Origin: Vermamoeba vermiformis
Lineage: Eukaryota; Tubulinea; Echinamoebida
Direction of reading: 5' to 3'
Length of the DNA stretch: 64,000 nucleotides
Assembly (NCBI GenBank): GCA_045837725.1
Contig: JBEWZL010000246.1
Span: forward strand, 124,001-188,000
Under the pieces are notes generated by a model, which saw only the letters and a list, made by a program, of their open reading frames with translations, made no database searches and was not told the DNA's origin. The position numbers and the translations under genes are program-made. Below, one piece after another: positions 10,100 to 20,519 of the stretch. Each line of letters starts with the position of its first letter. The first letter of the stretch is position 1.

Positions 10100-11715
10100 A
10101 TGGCTTTAAGGTTGAATGTTCTCTTTCTTGCTTTGGTAGTGGTCGGATTCACGACCAAAACTGCTTTGGTAAGACACTTAATTCATTTTCAACAAATAAC
10201 TGTTCTCTTTTATTAATATAATACAATTGATATTAGGCAGCTGAACCAGCATGGCTAGCCGGCAAGCCAATGAATCAATGGTTTGAAATTAATGGCACGA
10301 GCGGTGCTGCTGGAGCGGTTTTAAATGCTTGGGGCAGCTTAATTCTTCGTGAAGATACGACCGAATTATTTGTTGCTGCTAGTGGCGGTCACGGCGACTC
10401 AAGCGACAATCGAGTTGTCTCGATCAAGTTGACTGACGATCAGCCGCAATGGATCATACGCGCCGAACCAACGCCTGTTGAGCAACGAGTAGTTGATGTA
10501 GCGTACTATCTCGATGGCTTACCTTCATCTCGTCATAATTATCAACATAACTTTTGGGTCCCTGCCATCAACCGAATCATTATGTGTGGCGCCAGATTTA
10601 CTTATGGATCTGCGTACACGTTTCTCACAGTCGACGGATTCAATCCAGAGACGAACAAATGGGACCCTCAAAACACTTGGCCTAATGTTACAATCAGCTA
10701 CGGAGTCGTTCGTGAACGTAACAGCAGTATCATCTGGACGAATGCGCTAGAGCGAGTAGATCTCGAACAAAGAACGATAACACTGCCCATTACTAGCACC
10801 GCTAACGTTGAAATGCGCTGGCCAGTAGCTCACGATAGTCTTCGCCACCAGTTGTTTTCATTGCAATGGGGCGATAGTCAAGGATACGGCACAGGTACGG
10901 ATCAAAGTTCTATTATAGAAACACTAAATCTATTTATAAATAAAATAATATAATATAAGAATATAGTCTATATCGCCTTTAAATCTTAGTTTAGTAATAA
11001 CAATAATTTTAATCAGACACGAAATTTCTTGATCCCAAACATCGATGAAAATAAACTAACGTATTGCTGTTAATAACAAACAGGCATTCAAGCGTCGCGT
11101 ATTCCGCTCAACCCGGGCAACACACAACTCCAAGTCACGTTCAAGAGCAGTCAAGCAGTCGACATGTTCAGTGCTGAAATGCCGACCTATGCAGCCATGG
11201 ACTACGATCCCATCAACGACCGATTTTTGTTCTACAACGGTCAAGGTACTTCTGCTGGTCGTATCTACGTCATCACTCCGAACGATGGCAATGAGTGGGA
11301 TATGAGTATTCTGCCCTTAGACGCAGGATCCGCTACACCAGACGTAGTACCAGCGTCAGGCATCAATCGCAGATTTCTTTATGTGCCTGGACTCAACGTG
11401 TTCGTAATGATGCCGCTTCAAGAAGGCAATATCTGGTTCATTCGTGTCGGTAACTTCGGTACGTATCAAATGACATTTTTGACATTTTGACACTTTGACA
11501 CTCAGTACGAACTTCAACAATTTGACATGTACTAATGCTAACCTTTAGAGCAAATTCCTCAATCGGCGCCTTACGTCGCGAGTCCTGAAGTGTCAACTCC
11601 TCAGTCATCGAACACACCGACAAGTTCGAGCGGCCCTAAAGCTCAAACAAGCATTGCTCATCAATTGGCCTGCTGCGCTCCTTTGTTGGTGCCGTTGGTT
11701 AGCTTCGTGTTTTAA
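10100..11715 (+). CDS. Secreted beta-propeller (kelch/galactose-oxidase-like) protein, copy 1
   Basis: Exons 10100-10168, 10237-10894, 11084-11458 and 11549-11715 join into 422 residues. The first exon is exactly a signal peptide (MALRLNVLFLALVVVGFTTK), cut off from the mature part by an intron. The body has repeated Gly-rich blades such as AASGGHGDSSDNRV, the GFNPETNKWDP turn typical of kelch propellers, and AMDYDPINDRFLFYNGQG. The C-terminus is a Ser/Pro/Thr stretch followed by a hydrophobic tail (LLVPLVSFVF) with no charged end, as in GPI-anchored proteins. The second copy follows on the same strand with the same exon boundaries and near-identical blade sequences. Likely location is the cell surface; no catalytic residues are evident. 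The ligand or substrate is unknown. Confidence 0.82.
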
Positions 11716-12033
11716 TACATATATTATTAATTTCGATAGATAAATTGTTCTAATACACTACTCAGGCTTTAAAATTGGCAATTCGAAATACTGGATCGAC
11801 TTCAAAGTTGCTCAGAAGTATCGTACTCGAGTTGACAGACATGACTTAAAGGCCTATCGCTCTCATTGATAAGCATGTAGATTGACCTGTCGCGAAATTT
11901 CCATTTTTCATGACAGATTTTGCTTTCAGTCCCGTGCTGGTCCCATGAAATCTGTTAATCTAATTATTTCTGTGCTTCAGTTTGACATTATTTTTTTCTT
12001 TCGCGGACGTTGCAGCAGCAAATCGAAGTTCAA
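11716..12033. other. Spacer between the tandem propeller genes
   Basis: 318 bases, AT-rich, holding the 3' end of copy 1 and the promoter of copy 2. The exon duplication does not visibly continue into the spacer. Nothing else seen. Confidence 0.4.
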
Positions 12034-13366
12034 ATGACTCTTTGGCGTTATTTCCTTATCGTTGTTTTGGTCACCGTTGGTTGCATCTCCGAATCTGCGT
12101 CGGTAAGCCTTAATTGATTCTACTCAGCCTTAGTATCGTTCAATTACTAATATTTTTATATAAATAATAGGCAGCTGAACCAGCATGGTTGGCAGGCAAG
12201 CCAATGAATCAATGGTTTCAGATCAACGGAACGAGCGGCGCTGCTGGAGCCAATATCGTTGCTTGGAGCAGTTTTATTCTTCGTGAAGATACGACTGAAT
12301 TATTTATCGCTGCTAGTGGTGGTCATGGCGACTCTTATGATAACCGAGTTGTCTCGATCAAGTTGACCGACGATCAGCCGCAATGGATCTTGCGCGCCGC
12401 ACCAACACCTGTTGAACAAGTCTTGCCAAACGTACCTTACTATCTCGATGGCTTACCTTCATCTCGTCATAATTACCACTACACGCATTGGGTCCCTGCC
12501 ATCAACCGAATTGTTTTGTGTGGTGCGCGAGGAGTGTATGGATCTGCTTATGCTTTTCCTACAGTTGATGGATTCAATCCAGATACGAACAAATGGGATC
12601 CAGCTAATACTTGGCCTAACATTACCGCTGGCTCGTACGGAACCGTTCGTGAACGAAACAGCAGTATTATTTGGACGATCGGTTTGGATCGCGTGGATCT
12701 CGAAGCAAGGACTTTAACTAGTCCAATTACTAATAAGGCTAATGTTATGCTCCGCTGGCCTGTTGCGCATGATACACTTCGACATCAGCTGTTTTCATTG
12801 CAGTTTGCTGATGGCCAAGGCTACGGCGATGGTAAGTAATTACGTTTCTTACTGTCACGCCTCGTAATTATGGTTAGATCACGTGGCGCGAAATTTCATT
12901 TTTTTTTCTGCCCGAAAAATGCTGACAATATGACCAACGGAACTGACCTATTAATAGCCAGCATTCAATCGTCGCGCATTCCGCTTAACCCTGGAGACAC
13001 GCAGATTCAAGTTACGTTCAAAAACAGTACCGCACTGCAAATGTTCAACGACGAAAAACCAACGTACTCAGCCATGGACTACGATCCAATCAACGATCGA
13101 TTTTTGTTCTACAATGGCCAAGGTGCTTCTGCTGGTCGTATCTACGTCATCACTCCGAACGATGGTAATGAATGGGACATGAGTATTCTGCCATTGGCCG
13201 ATGGATCCGCCCTGCCTGAAGCTGTGACGAGCTCAGGCATCAATCGCAGATTTCTTTATGTGCCTGGACTCAACGTGTTTGTGTGCATGCCGCTTTCACA
13301 GAGCAACATTTGGTTCATTCGTGTTGGTAACTTCGGTACGTATCAAATGACACTTTTGACACTCTT

Positions 13367-13398
<32 letters not shown>

Positions 13399-13595
13399 CT
13401 TTTGACGCGTACTAATGCTAACCTTTAGAACAAATTCCTCAATCGGCGCCTTACGTCGCGAGTCCTGAAGCGTCAACTCCTCAATCAAACACGCCCACAA
13501 GTTCGAGCGTACCAAAAGCCACTACTAGCAACGCAAATCAACTTGCAGCCTTCGCTTCTTTGGTACTTCTTCTTAGTTTCCTTTTCGTGTTATAA
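12034..13595 (+). CDS. Secreted beta-propeller protein, copy 2
   Basis: Exons 12034-12102, 12171-12831, 12958-13335 and 13429-13595 give 424 residues. Intron positions match copy 1. The signal peptide exon has the same length (69 bases) but has diverged (MTLWRYFLIVVLVTVGCISE), whereas the mature start AAEPAWLAGKPMNQWF is almost unchanged. Blades carry AASGGHGDSYDNRV, GFNPDTNKWDPANTW and SAMDYDPINDRFLFYNGQG. The tail is a Ser/Thr/Pro stalk and a hydrophobic C-terminus, so a GPI-type anchor is likely. The third intron carries a long T tract (13371-13398) before the CTAAC branch motif. Recent tandem duplication, perhaps with gene conversion, explains the similarity. Confidence 0.82.
13371..13398 (+). 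repeat. Poly-T tract in intron 3 of propeller copy 2
   Basis: About 27 bases that are almost all T, lying 5' of the ACTAATGCTAACCTTTAG branch and acceptor region. The same intron in copy 1 lacks it, so it expanded after duplication. Confidence 0.85.
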
Positions 13596-13905
13596 CTTTC
13601 GATCACCGAGTGAGAACATAAACTTTACAATTAGTTTGGCTTTTTGATGTAATGTTTGCTGTCTCTTTGAATCATTGACGAAGCAACGCTGACAAACGAA
13701 ATGAAACCAACTCCAATCCTCTGCACCAAGAGCATAATGAACCGATTCAATCACCGCTCTACCAAACCAAGAAAATTGTGTAACTTCTAACAATTTCGTG
13801 CGACGGTCAAACAATTGTGCCAGGAAAGAGCTAGAATTTGATAACTCGATTCGCTTTATACAATATACTACAGAAAATATATATACAAGATTGTACAACT
13901 GGCGT
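13596..13905. other. Convergent spacer
   Basis: About 310 bases between the 3' ends of propeller copy 2 (plus) and the ADP-ribosyltransferase-like gene (minus). A minus-strand open frame at 13590-13898 and a plus-strand frame from 13798 are present, but neither has splice or family support. I see nothing else. Confidence 0.4.
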
Positions 13906-15574
13906 CTATGCAGTGAGAAAGCCTTCGTCTTCCTCGCCTTCCTCGTCCTCTCTTTCCTCTTTAGGCTCTTGTCCCCAAACTACGACGCCATAAATCTGGG
14001 GCATAAGCTCCTCCAGGCGATCAATAGAGATGACAGCCATCTGCCAGGAGCTCCTGTCCCTTTCGTAGTGGGGATACTGCGCCGTTCCGCGACGTTTGCC
14101 CATAGGACCAGTGATAGAACTTTTGTTACGCGTGGCCAGCCTCCACTGTTGGAAGTAAAATTTAGGTCGATCGAGACGGCACCCATTCACCATTCGGTCC
14201 CAGTCATCTTCTTGCCCTGACTCGAGATAAAGATCCAGAGACAAGTTGTCTTGTCTGGCGATTATGTCATTTTGGGGCTCCGTTCTGAATATAACCACAG
14301 CTGGGTCTTCGTTAGGGCACTGAGACGCTAGGTCTTCAGCCCACTCACGAGCTGCAAACCAGTCATCGCCCAAGTAAAACGCACCAGGTCCTTCTAGTGG
14401 CATGAAGTCCGTACGACGTGTTGAAGAAAGCTTGAGACATCGAATGATGTTCAATGCATTTGACCACGTGGTGCCGTGGTACATAAGGAAATAGCCTCCG
14501 TTCTCGGCTTCTGCCCATAACTCTTCAAGAGCCGTTTGCAGTCTGCCTTCAAAGCCAGCAACAGTTCTGGGCACGTTGAAGACACACAAGTCGTCCCTTG
14601 TTTTAGGATGCACATCTGGAGTCACTTCCCCGACGTATGTCCAGGTAAACGGGGCAGATGTGCAGCGGTTTGCCTGAAGGAACCGAGCGTTACCCAAGAG
14701 GACAGAGACCTGGTCAAGAAGATTTGTATGGTCGCCCATCTTTTTCACAGCCTCGACGATGCGTCGAGCACCTTCAGATGTAAAACAAAAGTGTTGGGTG
14801 AGAAGATCTTCCTCATCGGCGAAGGAATCCGGCAGAGAAGCCATCTTCATGTTTAAAAATATGCTCAGTGCATATAAGTCCTCTTCATGATGCCGAAGGC
14901 GGACAAATTGCTTCGTAAGCCATCCTTCGACCTAAGTACGAAGGTGAGAAAAAGTTTTAGATTCGCGATTCGAATTGTGTAAAGCAAATTTTACGTTAAT
15001 TACCTTTTTGGCATCGATGCCTGCAAGTTCGAATTTAGCTAGAACAGGGAGAGCCCATGAAGGGGTACCTTCATCTTCAGAAGACTACAAAAAAACCGAA
15101 TCAGTACGAATCGCGTCGACCACGACCTTTAGTTTGCTTACCATAATCCTCTGTGGTACGCTGCTTTTCGAAGGTGCTAATGAGACCTCCGTCGGGGCTT
15201 TTTTGTGCTGAACAACTGCGTAGTTGACCGAATGTTGACCACCTGCGAATTTTAAAAGAACCGGATTTCGTGCTCCATTGAGCAATACGTTGATAGGAAA
15301 ACCAGCGTTACTCTGTGGAATGGACCTGGCCATAAGGAAGTTAGTTAAACTTAGTCTTCACTCATTTCAGTACTTACCGAATAGATGCTTCGAGCATTTG
15401 TGGTAGCGGTTATGTAAGTGGGTACAAAAAATGCATCGAAATAAACCGGTACAACAACAATTCTACCTGTTTTTGGCCATCAAAACTGGTTTGGCAGGTC
15501 AAAATCCCGTCTGGGAAGGTGGATGCGTACGGTGAGTTACCAGATGCGCTTTGGGAGACGTTTAGGTTGAGACT
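13906..15574 (-). CDS. ADP-ribosyltransferase-fold (DUF3990-like) protein, copy A
   Basis: The long 3' exon runs from the acceptor near 14931 down to 13906. It carries a helical N-terminal part (MKMASLPDSFADEEDLLTQH) and then an ART-like core: LMYHGTTWSNALNII, followed about 30 residues on by GPGAFYLGDDWFAAREWA, the pattern of DUF3990 and related mono-ADP-ribosyltransferase folds. The frame is open upstream of the first ATG (VEGWLTKQFVRLRHHEEDL). Further exons at about 15004-15085 (SSEDEGTPSWALPVLAKFEL) and 15145-15320 (GFPINVLLNGARNPVLLKF) extend it, with another likely exon near 15465-15574. The true start is unresolved. The C-terminus ends in a Glu/Asp run. A close paralogue follows at 16288. 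Activity is inferred from the fold only. Confidence 0.72.
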
Positions 15575-15579
15575 CTTAC

Positions 15580-16030
15580 CCCGGGGGTAACTTGACTTCG
15601 CTCTAAATTCTTATTGTACAGATCCTGGCTATATATAATGCTAAATCCGACTACTTAATCCCGATATCCGGTACTGTATGACGAGCTGTCTTTGTGAATC
15701 GTTTTCAACTTTGCCCTTTTGCTTTCATCCGCGTACTTTTTCTTATAAAATACCACAATGGCGACAAGCATGTTATTTGCAGTATGTTGCAAACACTCGC
15801 CGAGTTAGAGCTCCGCTTGCCAAACAATTTAGTTTGGATTTATTTCGCTTTATCTGGTTACGGCAGCCCGTTACAACAATTTTCTACACTCTATTTGTCA
15901 TTAATTATGCAGTAAGTTTAAATTTTTTTGGCGCAATACAGAAAAAAATTAAATTTAATTTCATACGAAATCTGTGTCTAATTCGCAGTCAGTTTAAAGC
16001 CAGCGTTTAAGAATGCGTTGCCCTAAAGAT
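15580..16030. other. Region upstream of ART copy A
   Basis: About 450 bases. It should hold the 5' end and promoter of ART copy A, and a CTATATATAG box lies at 15629-15638. On the plus strand an open frame at 15694-15915 (MLQTLAELELRLPNNLVW and on) is protein-like and ends at a GTAAGT-type donor, so a short plus-strand exon is possible. I cannot link it to a family or a second exon. Confidence 0.3.
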
Positions 16031-16260
16031 CTCAGTATTTGTATACATGCTTGGATCTTGATTCGCGAATCCAACATCCAATCCGTTTATGAAAATGATA
16101 GACAAACTCATAAGCATGCCAATGAACACCGTCTTTCTCACGAGTTCAATAAGCTCATCCCGCGAGAGGCTCATTTGCTGCGGACCTTCTCGCTTTCGTG
16201 ATTCGAAGTGCTTAGCCAGCTTGGTTCTAATGTCAAGGCTTGCCGATATATCTATCTAAA
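16031..16260 (-). pseudogene. Fragment of a second 6-phosphogluconate dehydrogenase copy
   Basis: The stretch from about 16100 to 16255 matches 18212-18358 inside the full dehydrogenase gene. On the minus strand it reads SASLDIRTKLAKHFESRKRE and then RKTVFIGMLMS, as the intact gene does, before diverging. No Rossmann domain and no C-terminal active-site region are present nearby, so this is a remnant. It sits between ART copy B and ART copy A, where a second dehydrogenase would lie if a dehydrogenase-ART unit had been duplicated in tandem. Confidence 0.75.
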
Positions 16261-16287
16261 CTTATCAATGCTTGCTTCGTCCTTGCG

Positions 16288-17577
16288 CTATTTGACTTCT
16301 CTAGGCTCTTGTCCCCAAACAACGACGCCGTAAATCTGGGGCATAAGCTCCACTAGGCGATCAATAGAGAAGACTGCCATCTGCCAGGAGCTCTTGTCCC
16401 TTTCGTAGTAGGGATGCTGCTCCGTTCCGCGACGTTTGCCAATAGGACCAGTGATAGAACTTTTGTTACACGTGGCCAGCTTCCACTGTTCGACGTAAAA
16501 TCGTCGATTGAGACGGCACCCATTCACCATTCGGTCCCAGTCATCTTCTTGCCCTGACTCGAGATAAAGATCCAAAGACAAGTTGTCTTCTCTGGCGATT
16601 AAGTCACTCTCTGGCTCCGTTCTGAAGATTACGACAGCCGGATCTTCACCAGGGCACTGAGAGGCTCGGTTTTCAGCCCACTCACGAGCTGCAAACCAGT
16701 CATCGCCCATGTAAAATGCACCTGGTCCTTTTCGTGGCCTGAAGTCTGTCTGGCGGGTAGACCTGAGCTCGAGTCCTTCAATGATGCTTACAGCATTTGA
16801 CCACGTGGTGCCGTGGTACATTAGGGAATAGCCTTCGTTCTCAGCTTTTGCCCGTAAATCTGCAAGTGCCGTTTGCAGCCTGTCTTCAAAGCCTGCAACA
16901 GTTGTAGGCACGTTGAAGACACACAAGTCGTCCCTTGTTTGAGGGTGTACCTCTGGAGTTACTTCGCTGACGTATGTCCAGGTAAAAGGGGCAGATGAGC
17001 AGCGGTAAGCTTGAAGGAACCGAGCGTTATCCAAGAGGACAGAGACCTCGTCAAGAAGAGTTGTATGATCTCCCATCTTTTTCACAGCATCAATAATGCG
17101 TCGAGCACCTTCAGGCGTAAAACAAAAGTGTTGGGTCAGAAGATCTTCCTCATCCGCGTAGGAATCCGGCAGAGAAGCCATCTTCATGTTTAAAAATATG
17201 CTCAGTGCATATAAATCCTCTTCATGATGCCGAAGGTGGACGAATTGCTTCGTAAGCCATCCTTCGACCTAAGTACGAAGGTGAGAAAAAGTTTAGATTC
17301 GCATGTAATTAGTAAATTTAAAGTTAATTACCTTTCGGGCATCTATTCCTGCAAGCTCGAATTGAGATAGAATTATTTGAGCCCATGAAGGGGTACCTTC
17401 ATCGTCGGAAGACTACAAAAAAAGTGATAAGTACGAATCGCGTCGACCACTACTTAGCTTACCATAATCGGTTGTGGTAACGAGCCTTTCGCGAGTGATA
17501 ATGAGACCTCTGTTGGTTTATCTTTTTTTCTCAGCTTCATAGTTGACGGGATGTTGACCAAACTGCAAATTTTGCTG
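16288..17577 (-). CDS. ADP-ribosyltransferase-fold (DUF3990-like) protein, copy B
   Basis: The main exon (down from about 17272 to 16288) is closely similar to copy A: MKMASLPDSYADEEDLLTQH, LMYHGTTWSNAVSIIEGL, GPGAFYMGDDWFAAREWA. It ends earlier (WGQEPREVK) and lacks the acidic tail. Upstream exons equivalent to those of copy A are recognisable at about 17334-17412 (SSDDEGTPSWAQIILSQFEL) and about 17465-17577. Homology then stops near a long A/G tract, so the 5' part is shorter than in copy A and looks partly decayed. The main exon itself is open throughout. It sits just downstream of the complete 6-phosphogluconate dehydrogenase gene on the same strand. Confidence 0.68.
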
Positions 17578-17607
17578 GAAAAAAATTTATTATTGATTTA
17601 AAAATTT

Positions 17608-17639
17608 AGGGAAATGGGGAAAAAAAAAAAAAAAGGGGG

Positions 17640-17674
<35 letters not shown>
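17608..17674. repeat. A-rich tract with G blocks
   Basis: GGGAAATGGGG, then about 14 A, GGGGG and about 35 A. It lies at the point where homology between the two ART copies ends, between copy B and the dehydrogenase 3' end. It could be a duplication breakpoint, a slippage tract or an assembly artefact. Confidence 0.8.
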
Positions 17675-17677
<3 letters not shown>

Positions 17678-17712
17678 ATTGTAAACTAAGAACAAGGTTT
17701 CACCTATAGAAG

Positions 17713-19454
17713 CTAAGCCGAAGGTGCTTTATCCCACTCGGTATGAACAGGTTTCTGCTGCGGATCATCCAATCGTTCGTACTTGTGATTGCCAAAATAG
17801 TCAAGTTGCGCTTCCATCAGATTGATCGGTAATCGCCTAAATGCCACGAACTTTAGTAAGTTTGTAGTAGCCGAGACCCATATGACAATGATACTTACAC
17901 TTGGGTGAAGCTGTCAATGTACGATAAGGAAGCAGACAACGAAGGCATGGGTTCGCCTTGCGACACGCCCAGTACAACTGCACGACGAAGAGAATTAAGA
18001 TGCTCGTCGATCCATTTGGTGATTTGAGGATGCTCGAGCAAGTTGAATTTGTCCTTGGGCAACGAGTCAACATCGCCCTTGATCAACAGATCCGTGATCG
18101 AATCGATGGAAATGATGCACCCTCTGCGCCATATGATGCCACAATCTCGCAAACTGACGTTCCAATTTTGCGCTTGGGATGCTTTTACGATCAAATTGAT
18201 GCCTTGCACGAAGCTCATAAGCATGCCAATGAACACTGTCTTTCTCGCAACTTCAAAAAGCTCGTGCGAGAGGGTCATTAGCTGTGGAACTTCTCGCTTT
18301 CGTGATTCGAATTGTTTAGCCAGCTTGGTTCTAATGTCAAGGCTTGCCGATATGTATCTATAGTTAAGCGCAGAAGTAATAGTGGGGCAAGGTATGTGCT
18401 GCTCAGATGCCTCTTTGGTCGTCCAAACACCAGTTCCTTCGCTATTGTCCACATCTTGGTCGACCTTGTCAACGACTTGGTCCAACAAGAAATGTTTGCC
18501 CGTCTTCTCGTGTTCATCGAGAGTCACCATGATCTTGCTAGTAATGTCTAGTAAGAAGCAGTGCTTCAAGTGCGGATCCGTCTCGCGCCACTTGTCAATG
18601 ACTTTCTGAATAGTCTTGTGGTCCATATTGCCTACGTAGCGAAGAAGCGAATAGACCTCAGTTATTACCGACATCATGCCTTGTTCGATGCCTAAAGACA
18701 ATAATTAGCAACTAAAAAAATAAATAAGATGCTGATCCACGTACCATTGTGAACCATTTTGACGTAATGACCAGATCCGCGAGGACCGATGTAGGTCACC
18801 GTCTGTCCGACGTCACTCTTCGCAGACAACAGCGACAAAATTGGCTGGACTAACTCGTAAGCCTCCTTCGTGCCACCAGGGCTGAAGCTAGCGCCGTGGC
18901 GAGCAGACTGGTAGCCACCACTAATTCCGGTACCAACGAAATGAACGTCCATTTCCTCCTTTAGCCATCTCATTCGTCGTTCGGTCTCTTGGTACCACTC
19001 GTTTCCCGCATCCACGATGACGTCGCCTGGCGAGATCCAAGGCTGCAATTCTCGCAACACTTCGTCCGTAGCTTTGCCGTGGCTCAGCAGTAGAATGAAT
19101 TTTCTGAGTAATACAAAAATTAGTCGCAAAGTACCCGGAAAGAAATTGGATCACGCATAAGTTATTCTTTACTTGTGGTCAGTCGTACCTTGGTAGTTTT
19201 AGCTTCTCACCCATCTCGCTTAAGCCGGCACAATCTTCGAGCTTATATTTTCCTTCTCCTTCTTTCTCCGCTTGCTTCAGCAGGTTCAATACTTTGTCAT
19301 GAGATCTGTTGTAAACCTTAAAGAGGGATCAATTAGAATACGTATTCCTTCTTAATGACGTGCTTACCGCTACTTTAAGACCTTTTTCAGCCAAAAGCAA
19401 GGCAACATTACTGCCCATGGTACCAAGTCCTATGACACCAACATCGCACGACAT
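17713..19454 (-). CDS. 6-phosphogluconate dehydrogenase, decarboxylating
   Basis: This enzyme of the oxidative pentose phosphate pathway converts 6-phosphogluconate to ribulose 5-phosphate with NADP reduction. The start at 19454 gives MSCDVGVIGLGTMGSNVALL with the GxGxxG dinucleotide fold. Further on are DVIVDAGNEWY, SGGYQSARHGASFSPGG, YIGPRGSGHYVKMVHNGIEQ (catalytic Lys and HNG), the all-helical domain with RDCGIIWRRGCIIS, and the C-terminal LPINLMEAQLDYFGNHKYE, which supplies the substrate-binding Arg/His of the partner subunit. At least four introns are present. Several usually invariant positions differ: SGGEEGAR has become SGGYQSAR, and WRGGCIIR has become WRRGCIIS. It is therefore a divergent but apparently complete copy. 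A fragment of a second copy lies at 16031-16260. Confidence 0.9.
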
Positions 19455-19880
19455 TATAGTCTGTCTCTTCTATCTTTGATTTTAATTAACTAATGAAAAA
19501 TATTCGCAAATTGCCGAATATATGATCAAATTTATAGTTGCGTTCAAGGTTCACTGATATTTCCGAGTTCGGATCGCGGCATCGTGACTTTAATTCCCGA
19601 AAAGCAATGGTCAAAATATACCATAAGAAATCCACAATAATATCTCGATTATTAAGATATTGTGTCTTAATCAATTTTTTTGAAGGAGATCTAAAAAAGT
19701 CTTACGGCCCACGGCGAATTGACCTCCGCTTCATGCCGATTCCGCGCTGACGGACGCCACGCACCAAGGTAAATGCAGCCTTTGTAACAAACTAAGACCT
19801 GCTAATAAAATTAATAAACGATAAAACCATTGACGGTACAAAAAAAATTTAACACCTATTATTATAATAATTACAACATA
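19455..19880. other. Divergent intergenic region
   Basis: About 425 bases between the dehydrogenase start (minus) and the cysteine-rich secreted protein (plus). It is AT-rich, with open frames on both strands of about 60-70 codons that lack family or splice support. It should hold both promoters. Confidence 0.4.
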
Positions 19881-20519
19881 ATGCAAAGAATTATTATTAC
19901 CTTCATTTTACTTGGAGCTGTTGCATTTAATGTAGCAGATGCGACTTGGGTCTCGCAGCGCCAGTGCGACTATCTTAATAACACTTTCGGCGCAGCGAGT
20001 GTTCAAAATGGCAATTGTGTCCAAGCGGCCAATCCTAAAGATGGCTATTTGGCTTATTCCTGCACTGAATTTAATTTTGTAACATTAATTTGCCAAGATG
20101 CGGCTTGCCAAAATTGCAAACAACGAGAAAATCATCCGTTAAATCAGTGCACTGATATCTATTCACAAGGAAATGGAAGATATTTTTATCAGTGCTTCCC
20201 AGACGATCAGATCGACTTCGAAAAAGTGATCGACTCGCAAAGCTACCTACTCCAATCGTTCTCTTACGGCGATTCAATCACCAAACCTTGTGATGCCAAA
20301 CCTACCCAAATATTTGTCAGTCCAGTTGATACTTGCTTCCCCCAGCGAAGAGACAGAGGATCTTACATTACCTGCAGCGGATCAGAAGTCGAATTTAGAC
20401 AGTACGATAATATCTCCTGCGCCAATACACCGGTTAGAACATATAGAAACGCGTTAGATAAATGCTATAGTGTTGAAGACAAGCTTGGGGAAGTTCTCTC
20501 TTGTGTATTAAGGAAATAA
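19881..20519 (+). CDS. Secreted cysteine-rich protein, family member 1
   Basis: An intronless frame of 212 residues. The ATG at 19881 gives a clean signal peptide (MQRIIITFILLGAVAFNVADA), whereas the upstream in-frame ATG would bury it. The mature part starts TWVSQRQCDY and carries about 14 cysteines spread evenly, with a CxxCxxC-like cluster (DAACQNCKQ). The protein at 52636-53253 (minus) has the same layout: a signal peptide, TW at the mature start, a CSTCK cluster and matching Cys spacing. I do not recognise the family. A secreted, disulphide-rich role is likely. Confidence 0.75.
   Translation: MQRIIITFILLGAVAFNVADATWVSQRQCDYLNNTFGAASVQNGNCVQAANPKDGYLAYSCTEFNFVTLICQDAACQNCKQRENHPLNQCTDIYSQGNGRYFYQCFPDDQIDFEKVIDSQSYLLQSFSYGDSITKPCDAKPTQIFVSPVDTCFPQRRDRGSYITCSGSEVEFRQYDNISCANTPVRTYRNALDKCYSVEDKLGEVLSCVLRK

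Noticed and set aside
16013-16201. Plus-strand frame over the dehydrogenase fragment
   Set aside because: The minus strand matches the dehydrogenase protein, so the plus-strand frame is a shadow of the remnant.
17958-18701. Plus-strand open frames of 75-107 codons (for example 17958-18281 and 18043-18363)
   Set aside because: They are antisense shadows of the dehydrogenase coding exon, which has clear family motifs on the minus strand.
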